A stretch of DNA of 52,176 nucleotides, taken from NCBI RefSeq assembly GCF_018614915.1, contig NZ_JAGGNU010000051.1, forward strand, positions 1 to 52,176. The letters run 5' to 3'. Position 1 is the stretch's first letter, and the number at the start of each line of letters is the position of its first letter. Made by a program: the position numbers and the translations under genes. Shown here one piece after another: positions 1-9,737 of this stretch. The DNA is from Variovorax paradoxus (lineage in GTDB: Bacteria > Pseudomonadota > Gammaproteobacteria > Burkholderiales > Burkholderiaceae_C). The notes under the pieces are model-generated. The model saw nothing but the letters and a program-made list of their open reading frames with translations. It was not told where the DNA came from and did not search any database.

Positions 1-385
1 GAAACCGATGCAGCATCGTCCATGCGGTCTGATAACTGCCCAGGCCCAGCACGCGCTGCAGGCCCAAGGCGCTGACGCCTTGCTTCTGATTGGTGAGATA
101 CCACGCCGCGGCCAACCAGACCCTCAGGGGCGTGCGAGTCTTTTCGAAGATGGTGCCGGCGGTCACCGTGCTTTGGTGCTGGCAGTCGCGGCACATCAGC
201 CGCGTGCGGCTCGCACGGTAGGCGCCGGCGGTGCTGCCGCAGCGTGGACAGACGAATCCGCCCGCCCAGCGCAGTCGCTCCAGGTAAGCCAGGCAGGCGT
301 CCTCGGTGGCGAACCAGTCGAGAAATTCGTTCCAGTTGTGCGGGTAGTCCTCGCCTGGTTGTGGCGCTACTATCTGGATGTCCAT
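1..385 (-). CDS. IS1595-family transposase, N-terminal part (cut by window edge)
   Basis: I translated the minus strand from an ATG at 383-385; an in-frame stop lies 25 nt upstream, so this is the only sensible start. The protein opens MDIQIVAPQPGEDYP and carries a zinc ribbon (CPRCG ... CRDC, about residues 46-70) followed by a segment reading GTIFEKTRTPLRVW. This is the arrangement of IS1595/ISXO2-type transposases, in which a zinc ribbon precedes the DDE nuclease domain. The catalytic domain lies beyond the left edge and cannot be judged. It sits in an IS end that stops 21 bp before the helicase start. Confidence 0.85.
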   Translation of the reverse strand, partial: MDIQIVAPQPGEDYPHNWNEFLDWFATEDACLAYLERLRWAGGFVCPRCGSTAGAYRASRTRLMCRDCQHQSTVTAGTIFEKTRTPLRVWLAAAWYLTNQKQGVSALGLQRVLGLGSYQTAWTMLHRF

Positions 386-424
386 CCAGTAATTCTGCAG
401 CAACTGGAGCTAAAAGGATACCCC
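1..424 (-). mobile_element. IS1595-type insertion sequence, right end (partial)
   Basis: The transposase start is preceded by about 40 bp of non-coding sequence ending, on the minus strand, with GGGGTATCCTTTTAGC. That looks like an IS1595-type terminal inverted repeat starting with G residues, which would put the boundary near 424. The other end is outside the window, so neither the matching repeat nor the expected 8-bp target duplication can be checked. The exact boundary is inferred. Confidence 0.6.
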
Positions 425-444
425 TTATATTCATACAGATTGCC

Positions 445-2760
445 ATGCCTGCCGACCGCCCTTCTTCCCCCAGCACGCAACCGTCCCTCGCGGTCTCGGT
501 GAAGGCGCTGTGCGCCTTCGCCGCGAAGGCGGGCGATCTCGACCTGCGCTTCGTGCCGGCGCCGACCGCGCTGGAAGGCATCGCCGGCCATCGCCTGGTG
601 CAGGGCCGGCGCGACGAGGACTACGAGCGCGAAGTGGCGCTGTGCGCGCGCTTCGGCCAGCTGCAGGTGCGCGGGCGCGCCGACGGCTTCGACGCGGGCC
701 GCGGGCGGCTGGAAGAGATCAAAACCTTTCGCGGCGAGTTCGCGGCCATCCGCGCGAACCATCGCGCGCTGCACTGGGCGCAGGCCCGGGTCTACGGCTG
801 GATGCTGTGCGAGGAACGCGCGCTCGCAGGCATCGAGCTCGCGCTGGTGTACCTCGAACTCGCGAGCGGCGAGGAGTTTGCACTGGCCGAGCACTGGACG
901 CGCGAGGCGCTCGGCGAGCACTTCGAGGCGCTGTGCAGCCGCTACCTCGAATGGGCCGGGCAGGAAGCGGCGCATCGCGCGCAACTCGACCAGGCCCTGG
1001 CCGCGCTGGCCTTCCCGCATGCCGGTTTTCGCCATGGGCAGCGCGAACTGGCGCAGGCGGTCTATCGCTCGGCCGCCGCGCGGCGCTGCCTGCTGGCGCA
1101 GGCGCCCACCGGCATCGGCAAGACGGTGGCCACCCTGTTCCCGCTGCTCAAGGCGCGGCCCGCGCAGGGCATCGACAAGATCTTCTTCCTCACGGCCAAG
1201 ACCTCGGGCCGCGCGCTCGCGCTCGACAGCCTGCGCCTGATCGCGCGCGGGAGCGCGCCGCTGCGCGTGCTCGAACTGGTGGCGCGCGAGAAGGTCTGCG
1301 AGTACCCGGGTCGGGCCTGCCACGGCGAGGCCTGCCCGCTTGCACGCGGCTTCTACGACCGGCTGCCCGCGGCACGCGCCGAGGCCGTGCAGGAAGGCTG
1401 GCTGGACCGCGAGGCCACGCGGCGCATCGCGCTGGCGCACCAGGTCTGCCCCTACTTCCTGGCGCAGGAGATGGCGCGCTGGTGCGAGGTGATCGTCGGC
1501 GACTACAACTACTACTTCGACAGCAGCGCCTTCCTCTACGCGCTGGCGAAGGAAGGCGAGTGGCGCGTGGCGCTCCTGGTCGACGAGGCGCACAACCTGC
1601 TGGGCCGTGCGCGCGGCATGTACAGCGCGCAGCTGGAGACCGGCGCCCTGGCCGATGCGCGCACCCATGCGCCGGCCGGCCTCAAGCCGGTGCTGGGCAA
1701 GCTGCAGCGCGAGTGGACACTGCAGCAGCGCGACCAGGCCGTCGCCTACCAGGCGCACGAGGCCATCGCCGAACGCTTCGCGCGCGCCTTGCAGGAGGCG
1801 GTGTCGGCCCTGGCCGAGCATTTCGCCGCCCGTCCCGACGAAGCGCAGGGCCCGCTGCAGCGCTTCTTCTTCGATGCGCTGCACTTCTTACGCATGGCCG
1901 ATTCCTTCGGCACGCATTCGGTCTTCGAGTCCACCCTCGGCGAAGACGGCGCCGCTGCGCTGGCGATCCGCAACCTGGTGCCGGCGCCCTTCCTCGAGGC
2001 GCGCTTCGCCGATTGCGCATCGGCCGCCTGCTTCTCCGGCACGCTCGCGCCCTTCTCCTTCTACCGCGACACGCTGGGCATGCCGGGAGACACGGCCACG
2101 CTGGATGTCGGCTCGCCCTTTCGCAGCGAGCAGCTGACGGTGCGCGTGGCGATGGACGTGTCGACGCGCTTTCGCGACCGCGGCCGTTCGCTCGCGGCGC
2201 TGGTCGAGATCATCGCCGGCCAGTTCGCCGAGCATCCGGGCAACTACCTGGCCTTCTTCAGCAGCTTCGACTACCTGGACAGCGCCTTGCAGGCCTTCGC
2301 GGCGCAGCACCCCGGCGTGCCCGTGTGGGCGCAGTCGCGCGGCATGCGCGAGGCCGAACGCGAGGCCTTTCTCGCGCGCTTCGCGCCGGCTGGCCAGGGC
2401 ATCGGCTTCGCGGTGCTCGGCGGTGCCTTCGGCGAGGGCATCGACCTGCCGGGCGATCGGCTGGTCGGCGCCTTCGTCGCCAGCCTGGGCATACCGCAGC
2501 ACAACGAAGCCAACGAAATCATGCGCGAGCGCATGCAGCAGCTCTTCGGCGACGGCTACGAGTACACCTACGTCTACCCGGGGCTGCAGAAGGTGGTGCA
2601 GGCGGCTGGCCGCGTCATCCGCACCGAAGACGACGCCGGCGTGCTCTACCTGCTCGACGACCGCTTCGCGCGGCAGGAGATCCGCGAGCTGCTGCCGGCC
2701 TGGTGGCACGTGCAGACCGTGGGCGCGCGGCGAAAAGTGGGCGGCTCAAGCATCGCGTGA
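445..2760 (+). CDS. Rad3/DinG-like ATP-dependent DNA helicase with Cas4-like nuclease N-terminus
   Basis: A 771-aa superfamily 2 helicase, presumably acting in DNA repair. An N-terminal region of about 170 aa has a PD-(D/E)XK-like signature (RGRADGFD ... LEEIKTFRG). Walker A is APTGIGKT (about residue 221) and the DEAH box is VDEAHN. Between them four cysteines (CEYPGRAC, GEACP, QVCPYF) are spaced as in the XPD-type 4Fe-4S domain. The C-terminal helicase part includes GSPF and QAAGRVIR. I chose ATG 445 because the family starts just before SVKALCAFAAKAGDLDLRF; the open frame to 244 reads back into the IS. No clear ribosome binding site is visible. In related genomes such genes often follow a VRR-NUC nuclease gene, here replaced by the IS (inference). 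Confidence 0.88.
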   Translation: MPADRPSSPSTQPSLAVSVKALCAFAAKAGDLDLRFVPAPTALEGIAGHRLVQGRRDEDYEREVALCARFGQLQVRGRADGFDAGRGRLEEIKTFRGEFAAIRANHRALHWAQARVYGWMLCEERALAGIELALVYLELASGEEFALAEHWTREALGEHFEALCSRYLEWAGQEAAHRAQLDQALAALAFPHAGFRHGQRELAQAVYRSAAARRCLLAQAPTGIGKTVATLFPLLKARPAQGIDKIFFLTAKTSGRALALDSLRLIARGSAPLRVLELVAREKVCEYPGRACHGEACPLARGFYDRLPAARAEAVQEGWLDREATRRIALAHQVCPYFLAQEMARWCEVIVGDYNYYFDSSAFLYALAKEGEWRVALLVDEAHNLLGRARGMYSAQLETGALADARTHAPAGLKPVLGKLQREWTLQQRDQAVAYQAHEAIAERFARALQEAVSALAEHFAARPDEAQGPLQRFFFDALHFLRMADSFGTHSVFESTLGEDGAAALAIRNLVPAPFLEARFADCASAACFSGTLAPFSFYRDTLGMPGDTATLDVGSPFRSEQLTVRVAMDVSTRFRDRGRSLAALVEIIAGQFAEHPGNYLAFFSSFDYLDSALQAFAAQHPGVPVWAQSRGMREAEREAFLARFAPAGQGIGFAVLGGAFGEGIDLPGDRLVGAFVASLGIPQHNEANEIMRERMQQLFGDGYEYTYVYPGLQKVVQAAGRVIRTEDDAGVLYLLDDRFARQEIRELLPAWWHVQTVGARRKVGGSSIA

Positions 2761-2775
2761 TGCCTGCGCGCGCGT

Positions 2776-2976
2776 TCAGTCCTCGTGCTTGGGCGTGATG
2801 ACCTTGTCGACCGTCACCGACACCGGGTCGCTCGCCGGAAAGGACTCCTCCACGCCGCTGTCGAGCGCCGTCTCGCTCGGCGTCTCCGTCACAGTCTTCT
2901 GTTGCTCGGCCGGCGGCTTCTCGTGCTTCTTGGAGGTCGGGAACGGGAAAGGCTTGGTGGTGGATGTCTCGCTCAT
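2776..2976 (-). CDS. small Thr/Pro/Glu-rich protein of unknown function
   Basis: A 66-aa acidic, low-complexity protein (MSETSTTKPFPFPTSKKHE...). It has a central SGVEESFPASDPVSVT motif and no signal peptide or membrane segment. The ATG at 2976 follows an AAGAGGAA ribosome binding site. The ESFPASDP motif recurs in small hypothetical proteins of Comamonadaceae as I recall, but I know no function. It is convergent with the helicase gene, 15 bp from its stop. Confidence is for the gene being real. Confidence 0.7.
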   Translation of the reverse strand: MSETSTTKPFPFPTSKKHEKPPAEQQKTVTETPSETALDSGVEESFPASDPVSVTVDKVITPKHED

Positions 2977-3206
2977 GTCGGGTTCCTCTTGGCTTCGACG
3001 TCGATGGACGTTTCGATGCGCCCAAGCTAGGTGGCGCCCGCATGCGCCGTTGTAGGAAGCGGCGCCAGGGCGGCGCCGAAATTCGTCTCGTCCGCCGCCC
3101 GCCTGCATGCGAAGTCGCCTACGCGGAGGCGGAATGGCGGCCTGCGCCGCCGGCGTCGTGCCGCGCGCAGCCTCGGCCTTCCGCAAGATGGAAGAAAGGA
3201 AACGCG

Positions 3207-3461
3207 ATGACTCAAGCTGCGACTGCCCGCCCCGCTCCTCCCGGACCGCTGGGAGAGAACGAGGCCCGGCTCGGCGACCGCGGCGATGCCTCGGGCCGCA
3301 ACATCGACCAGAACCGCGCGATCGGACAGGACGACCCGCTGGAAGGAAGCCGCATGGGGCGCAAGGCCCACGCAAAGACCGGCTTCCCGGGCACGCCCGA
3401 CATCGGGACCGACGCCGCGCAACTGGAGGAAGCCAAGCGCATGCGGCGCCAGAAGCGCTGA
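3207..3461 (+). CDS. small hydrophilic protein of unknown function
   Basis: An 84-aa protein starting MTQAATARPAPPGPLG, rich in Gly, Arg, Asp and Ala, and predicted soluble and disordered. The ATG at 3207 has GAAAGGA eight bases upstream; the longer open frame to 2964 overlaps the divergent small gene and lacks a start signal. It stands alone between two other small genes. No domain is recognised. The coding signal is third-position GC and a convincing ribosome binding site. Confidence 0.6.
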   Translation: MTQAATARPAPPGPLGENEARLGDRGDASGRNIDQNRAIGQDDPLEGSRMGRKAHAKTGFPGTPDIGTDAAQLEEAKRMRRQKR

Positions 3462-3564
3462 GGCCGAGGGCCGGAATGCGCTGACGTTCAGGTTGTGGGC
3501 GCTCCTACCCGCGAGGGCCTGCGAACATGGACGATGGGGCATCGATGCATCGAAAGGAAGCGCC

Positions 3565-3876
3565 ATGCCCAGAGGTGATAAATCCTCCTACACGGACAAG
3601 CAGAAACGCAAGGCCGAGCACATCGAGGAAGGCTACGAGAAGCGCGGCGTCGGCGATAAGGAAGCCGAGCGGCGCGCATGGGCCACGGTGAATGCGGAAA
3701 CCGGCGGCGGCAAGAAGAGCGGCTCGGGCCGCGGCAAGGCCGAGAACCATGCGCCCTCGCGCAAGGGCGGCCATGTCGGCGGCGCCGCCTCGTCCCGCCG
3801 CAGCGCCGCGGAGCGCTCGGCCTCGGCCAAGAAGGGAGCCGCCACGCGCAAGCGCAACGCCGCCCGCAGCAGCTGA
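3565..3876 (+). CDS. small basic protein, often annotated as plasmid stabilisation protein
   Basis: A 103-aa protein. Its first half (MPRGDKSSYTDKQKRKAEHIEEGYEKRGV ... ERRAWATVNAETGGGKKSG, given in pieces) is a well-conserved core in many proteobacteria, and its tail is Arg/Lys/Ser/Ala-rich and probably disordered. Homologues are commonly labelled 'plasmid stabilisation protein', but I know no demonstrated activity, and a chromosomal stress or nucleic-acid-binding role is equally possible. ATG 3565 is preceded by GAAAGGAAG. It reads in the same direction as the 84-aa gene 104 bp upstream. Confidence 0.75.
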   Translation: MPRGDKSSYTDKQKRKAEHIEEGYEKRGVGDKEAERRAWATVNAETGGGKKSGSGRGKAENHAPSRKGGHVGGAASSRRSAAERSASAKKGAATRKRNAARSS

Positions 3877-3885
3877 GCGCGGCGC

Positions 3886-4074
3886 TCAGGGCTCCGGCGG
3901 GGTGCGGGCGCCGTTGGCGCGCTCGGCGAGCTGCAGCTCGATCGCGAACAGGCGCTCGTTGAGGATCGCGGTCTGAAGCCGCAGCGCCTCGATGATGGCG
4001 CGCGTCTGCGGGTCGGGCGCGTTGTTCGACAGTTCCTGCAGCTCGTGCAGCTTTCTGCGCAGCTCGTTGCTCAT
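3886..4074 (-). CDS. small coiled-coil protein of unknown function
   Basis: A 62-aa protein (MSNELRRKLHELQELSNNAP...). Leucine-rich heptads over residues 5-50 suggest a short helical coiled coil, followed by a Pro-rich tail. A strong ribosome binding site (AGAGGAAGG) lies 8 bp before ATG 4074. It is convergent with the preceding basic protein. Function not recognised. Confidence 0.65.
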   Translation of the reverse strand: MSNELRRKLHELQELSNNAPDPQTRAIIEALRLQTAILNERLFAIELQLAERANGARTPPEP

Positions 4075-4132
4075 GGCGGACCTTCCTCTCTGACCGGTGA
4101 CGCGTGATCGTAGTGCAACGCGCCGCCCTCCA

Positions 4133-5563
<1,431 letters not shown>

Positions 5564-5591
5564 GTGGTTCCTTCCCCCGCCAAAGCGGAAA

Positions 5592-5626
5592 TTGAATACT
5601 TTTGACTTTAGGCCGAAGGTATTCAA
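5592..5626. promoter_or_regulatory. inverted repeat upstream of the autotransporter gene (possible operator)
   Basis: Exact 8-bp arms TTGAATAC (5592-5599) and GTATTCAA (5619-5626) are separated by 19 bp, in the AT-rich stretch just upstream of the autotransporter start. The centre-to-centre distance of about 27 bp would suit a dimeric regulator on one DNA face. No cognate regulator is evident nearby. The rest of the 335-bp gap between 5563 and 5899 holds AT-rich promoter-like sequence and no gene that I can support. Confidence 0.5.
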
Positions 5627-5898
5627 AACATAAGGAAGTAATTAACACATTTGGTTTCATTTCCGTCCTTCAGGACCCTGCCCGCTATATTTTTCATAGC
5701 ATCAGATGGCGGCGTGGGGGGCTTTGTGAGATTTTTCACATTACGAGAGGAATGCGAAATCAGGCCTCGCTGCGCTGGCACCTGGAGCCCGCAGAGGCGC
5801 CTGGCGCATCGGCACCGATGCCCGTCCAACCAGCAGCCGGCATGCGCCCGCGGCCCAGGCGAGTCAGAATCCGGGGCTCCTTTTCAACGCCCGCTGCC

Positions 5899-7098
5899 AT
5901 GAACCTCGCCGATTCCTTTGCCGACGTCAGCCGCTTCGTCGACATCCGCCGCGACATCCACGCCCATCCCGAACTGGGTTTCGAGGAGCACCGGACCTCC
6001 GAAAAGGTCGCCGCGCTTCTTGCCGAATGGGGCATCGAGGTGCACCGCGGCATCGCCGGCACCGGACTGGTCGGCGTGCTTCGGCGCGGCAGCAGCGCGC
6101 GCAGCATTGGCCTGCGTGCCGACATGGATGCGCTGCCGCTCCACGAGGCCAACGAGTTCGCCCACAAGTCCACCCATGCGGGCCGCATGCATGCCTGCGG
6201 CCACGACGGCCACACGACGATGCTGCTGGCCGCCGCCTGGCACCTGGCGCAGCAGGGCAGCCGCTTCGACGGCACGGTCAACTTCATCTTCCAGCCGGCA
6301 GAGGAGATGGGCAAGGCAGGCGCCAAGAAGATGATCCAGGACGGGCTCTTCGACCGCTTTCCCTGCGACGCGGTGTTCGCGCTGCACAACTTCCCGGTCG
6401 GCGACGTGGGCCGCTTCGCGCTCAACGAAGGCGCGCTCATGGCCTCGAGCAACACCTACAAGGTGACGATGCGCGGCCGCGGCACGCATGCCTCGATGCC
6501 GCACACCGGCATCGATCCGGTGGCCGCCGTGATCGCGCTGGCGCAGGCGCTGCAGACCCTGGTGCCGAAGACCATCGCCAGCACCGAGCGCGCGCTGCTC
6601 GCGGTCACGCAGCTGCAAGGCTCCGACGCGCCGAACGTGATCCCCGACGTGGCCTCGGTCGGCGGCACGCTGCGCACCTTCTCGATCCCGGCGCTGGACC
6701 GCATCGAGGAGCGCCTGCGCACGCTGGCCCAGGGCATCGCGCAGGCGCACGAATGCACGGCCGAAGTGAGCTTCGTGCGCGCCTCGCCGCCGGTGGTCAA
6801 CCACAAGGCCGAGGCGCAGTTCGCCGCCGCAGTGATGCGCGAGGTGGTGGGCGAGGACATGGTCACCGATGACTTCCCCGCCGTGATGGGCGCCGAGGAT
6901 TTCGCCCACATGCTGCTCGCGCGGCCGGGCTGCTACGCCTTCCTCGGCAACGGCGACGGCGATCACCGGCTCGACGGCCACGGGCCCGGACCTTGCATCA
7001 TCCACAACACCTCCTTCGACTTCAACGACGAGATCATTCCGATCGGCGCCAGCTACTTCGTGAAGCTGGTGGAGCGCTGGCTTCCGGCCGGCGCCTGA
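5899..7098 (+). CDS. M20 family amidohydrolase (hippurate hydrolase-like)
   Basis: A 399-aa cytosolic metallopeptidase-fold hydrolase expected to cleave N-acyl amino acids or similar amides. Visible M20D features are IHAHPELGFEEHRTS near the N-terminus, LRADMDALP, the metal motif HACGHDGHTTMLL, the catalytic-glutamate region QPAEEMGKAGAKKM, and HNTSFDFNDEIIP near the C-terminus. ATG 5899 begins right at the family N-terminus; the open frame to 5602 lies in non-coding promoter sequence. A TctC-type binding protein follows 40 bp downstream, so the pair may take up and deacylate one substrate (inference). Confidence 0.9.
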   Translation: MNLADSFADVSRFVDIRRDIHAHPELGFEEHRTSEKVAALLAEWGIEVHRGIAGTGLVGVLRRGSSARSIGLRADMDALPLHEANEFAHKSTHAGRMHACGHDGHTTMLLAAAWHLAQQGSRFDGTVNFIFQPAEEMGKAGAKKMIQDGLFDRFPCDAVFALHNFPVGDVGRFALNEGALMASSNTYKVTMRGRGTHASMPHTGIDPVAAVIALAQALQTLVPKTIASTERALLAVTQLQGSDAPNVIPDVASVGGTLRTFSIPALDRIEERLRTLAQGIAQAHECTAEVSFVRASPPVVNHKAEAQFAAAVMREVVGEDMVTDDFPAVMGAEDFAHMLLARPGCYAFLGNGDGDHRLDGHGPGPCIIHNTSFDFNDEIIPIGASYFVKLVERWLPAGA

Positions 7099-7138
7099 GC
7101 CCGAATTTCCAACCACCCCGACGAAAGCGGCCGCTGCG

Positions 7139-8116
7139 ATGCCCGACCTGTTCACCCGACGTTCCCTGGCCGCCTTCGCGGCCGCCGGCCTGCTGGCCCT
7201 CGCGGCCGCGACGCCTGCGCATGCGCAGCGCGTGATCCGCATCGTGGTGCCCTTCGGCACCGGCGCCGTGCAGGACACCGTGGCGCGCGCCTTCAACAAC
7301 GAGCTGGGCGCGGCGCTCAACGCCAGCGTGATCGTCGAGAACCGCGCGGGCGCCGGCGGCACGGTGGGCGCGGCGATCGTCGCCAAGGCCCCGGCCGACG
7401 GCAACACGCTGGTGCTGGCGGCGGCCAGTCACCACATCGCCGGCCATCTCTACAGCAAGCTGCCCTACGACCCGCTGAAGGACTTCGTCGGCGTCGCCGA
7501 CATCGGCAACGCCGGCTACGTGGTCGTGGCCTCGAGCGACATGAAGGTGTCGAACACGGCCGACTTCATCCGCGAGGTGAAGGCCAATCCTGGCAAGTAC
7601 AACTACGCCTCGGCCGGCAACGGCAGCGCCACGCACCTGGCGATGGCTTCGTTCCTGGCCAAGGCCGGCCTGCAGATGACCCACATCCCGATGAAGTCCA
7701 CCGGCGAGGCGGTCAACGAACTGCTGGCTGGGCGCGTGCAGGCCGTGACCTCGTCGAGCATCGGCGTGATCGGCCTGCAAAGCGATGCGCGCATCAAGCC
7801 GCTGGCGTCCACCGGCAAGGTGCGCAGTCCTTTCCTCCCCAACCTGCCGACCGCCGACGAGAGCGGCCTGCCGGGCTACCAGTTCGATTCGTGGATCGGC
7901 TTGCTCGCGCCGGCCGGCACGCCCAAGGCCGAGGTCGACAGGATCAACGCGGCGGCCGTCAAGGTGCTCGCCGATCCGGCCATGAAAGAGCGCCTGGCAC
8001 GCCTGGGCATCGAGCCGGCGCGCACCACCGCGCCGGCGGATTTCCAGAAGCTGCTGCGCGCCGACTGGGACGCGATGGGTGCGGTGGTGAAGGCGTCGGG
8101 CGCGAAGATCGACTAG
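7139..8116 (+). CDS. TctC/Bug-family periplasmic solute-binding protein
   Basis: A 325-aa periplasmic binding protein of the tripartite tricarboxylate transporter family, greatly expanded in Burkholderiales. The N-terminus (MPDLFTRRSLAAFAAAGLLA ... AHA) is an export signal with a twin-arginine. Then come the family hallmarks IRIVVPFGTGAVQDTVAR, ENRAGAGGTVGAA and ADGNTLVL. No TctA/TctB membrane genes are present, which is usual for these orphan binding proteins. Ligand unknown. It follows the amidohydrolase in the same direction and probably in the same transcript. Confidence 0.9.
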   Translation: MPDLFTRRSLAAFAAAGLLALAAATPAHAQRVIRIVVPFGTGAVQDTVARAFNNELGAALNASVIVENRAGAGGTVGAAIVAKAPADGNTLVLAAASHHIAGHLYSKLPYDPLKDFVGVADIGNAGYVVVASSDMKVSNTADFIREVKANPGKYNYASAGNGSATHLAMASFLAKAGLQMTHIPMKSTGEAVNELLAGRVQAVTSSSIGVIGLQSDARIKPLASTGKVRSPFLPNLPTADESGLPGYQFDSWIGLLAPAGTPKAEVDRINAAAVKVLADPAMKERLARLGIEPARTTAPADFQKLLRADWDAMGAVVKASGAKID

Positions 8117-8132
8117 GGTCTGTTAACGGGCG

Positions 8133-9461
8133 CTAGCGAGCCAGCTCGACGTGGTGCGCGCCGTGCGGCACCGCGATGCGGCCCAGGTGCGTCAGGCCCG
8201 GCCTGGCGGCATCGCCGACGCGCCAGACCTCGAGGCCGCCCACGGGCGCGGCGCTGTCCGCGTATTCGAAGACGGTGGCCAGGAAGTGCCGGCCCGTGGC
8301 ATCGAAGCTGCCGCCCTCCGGCAGCATGCCCTCGAAGCGGTAGTCGCCCACCTTGGCGAGCGCACTGCGCTCGGGGTCGAAGCTGAAATAGCTGATCGAG
8401 GCCTCCCGGGTGTAGCGCGGTGAATCGGCTGCGAGCGCGGTCTCGCGCATGTTGACGGTCGCGATGGGGCGTCCGTCGCGGCTGATCGCCAGGCCCTCGG
8501 ACGAGCGGTCGCTGTCCACGCTGGAGACGAGCTCGTGCCGGGCTGCGGGACCGGTGCGCTCACGGGGTGCGAGCTTGATCAGCGACAGCCGGGACGCCGT
8601 CTCGGGCAAGCGGCCTTCGACGTTCCGGGCTTCGAAGTTGCGGCCCCAGTCGGCCGACACGTAGTGGCCGCCGTCGGGCGTGAAGCGTCCGACGAAGGGG
8701 TCGCGCCCCACGTCGACCGGTGCGCCCCAGGGCGCCAGCGCCAGCTTGCCTTCGGCGCCCGGCTTCACTTCGAGAAAGAAGACCTGGTTGCGCGTGTTCA
8801 GGTTGACCGAGATGAAGCGCCCGGACGGATGCCAGTCGGCCAGGGTGGCGTCGATGCCGCCGCGCGGCGCGCCGTCCTTGCGCTCGATGCCCAGCTCGCC
8901 GAGCTTGAAGGATTGCGGCGTGCCGAGCCGGCCGCCGCGGGCGGGAACGATCTGCACCATCGCGTGCTCCGGGCTGTTGGCGGTGACCACCAGCCAGCGG
9001 CCGTCCGGGCTGACGCGCACGGATTCGAGCATCGGCCCGGCCTCGACGCTGCCGGCGATCCTCGGCTTCGCCGCATTGCGGATGTCGATCGAGGTGATGC
9101 GCCGGCCGGGCGCGAGGTCCTTCACGAGCGTCGCCGCACCGCTGCGCTGGCCGACGCGTTCGACCACGTAGACGAAGCGTCCGTCCGGCGAGATCGCCAT
9201 GACCTCCGGCGGCGCCGTCACCGAATTCGAAACCGGGACCGCGGCGCGCGACGGGCGCTTGCCGGGCCGGATCAGGGTGAGCATGTCGCGCCGGTCGGCC
9301 GAGGGTGCGGCCAGCTTGCCGTCGCGGTAGGTGCTGGCGCGGAAGTCGCCGTCGGAGATCACGGCGATGGTTTTCGCGTCGATCTGCGACACGAAGGCGG
9401 GCAGCGCCTCGGCGGCAAGGCTGGTGGTCGCTGCGGCGCCCCATGCGAAGGCGCCGGCCAT
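8133..9461 (-). CDS. exported beta-propeller (lactonase-like) protein, probably lacking its original 5' end
   Basis: Repeated blade motifs such as AISPDGRFVYVVE, VSPDGRWLVVTA, WHPSGRFISVNL and FTPDGGHYVSA mark a YncE/lactonase-type seven-bladed propeller of about 440 aa. The first in-frame ATG (9461) falls inside what looks like a signal peptide: the preceding in-frame codons read RHFAFPL, then MAGAFAWGAAATTSLAAEA. No start codon exists between there and the junction with the LysR fragment near 9480. The true 5' end was therefore probably lost. The product may still be translated from 9461 but would lack the positively charged signal N-region. Substrate unknown. Confidence 0.7.
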   Translation of the reverse strand: MAGAFAWGAAATTSLAAEALPAFVSQIDAKTIAVISDGDFRASTYRDGKLAAPSADRRDMLTLIRPGKRPSRAAVPVSNSVTAPPEVMAISPDGRFVYVVERVGQRSGAATLVKDLAPGRRITSIDIRNAAKPRIAGSVEAGPMLESVRVSPDGRWLVVTANSPEHAMVQIVPARGGRLGTPQSFKLGELGIERKDGAPRGGIDATLADWHPSGRFISVNLNTRNQVFFLEVKPGAEGKLALAPWGAPVDVGRDPFVGRFTPDGGHYVSADWGRNFEARNVEGRLPETASRLSLIKLAPRERTGPAARHELVSSVDSDRSSEGLAISRDGRPIATVNMRETALAADSPRYTREASISYFSFDPERSALAKVGDYRFEGMLPEGGSFDATGRHFLATVFEYADSAAPVGGLEVWRVGDAARPGLTHLGRIAVPHGAHHVELAR

Positions 9462-9483
9462 GAGGGGAAATGCGAAGTGGCGG

Positions 9484-9737
9484 GTGCCGGCATCACGGCG
9501 CAGATCAGCCAGTGCGCGACCTCCTCGATCTCGCTGGTCGGCCCGGTGGCGGCGGGCGTGGGCATCGGGCTGGTGGTCGAGTCGCTGCGCTGCATCGCAC
9601 GGCCCGACATCCGCTTCGTGCCGCTGGCCGGCGATGCCCCCAGCCTCGGCTACGCGCTGTGCCATCGGCCCGATCTGCCGGACGACCTGCGCCATGGTTT
9701 CGCGCGCGCCATCGGCGCGGCCGTGCAGGAGCGTTAG
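9484..9737 (+). pseudogene. LysR-family regulator, C-terminal fragment
   Basis: In the plus frame ending with TAG 9735-9737, the last 84 or so codons read ITAQISQCATSSISLVG ... GIGLVVESL ... FARAIGAAVQER. This matches the last quarter of a LysR substrate-binding domain: the conserved LVAAGLGIALVP-like loop, then the strand and helix at the C-terminus. No helix-turn-helix or upstream domain is present. Upstream the frame is only the antisense of the propeller gene. About 220 residues are missing, so this is a remnant. Its stop overlaps that of the convergent cytochrome gene. Confidence 0.75.
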
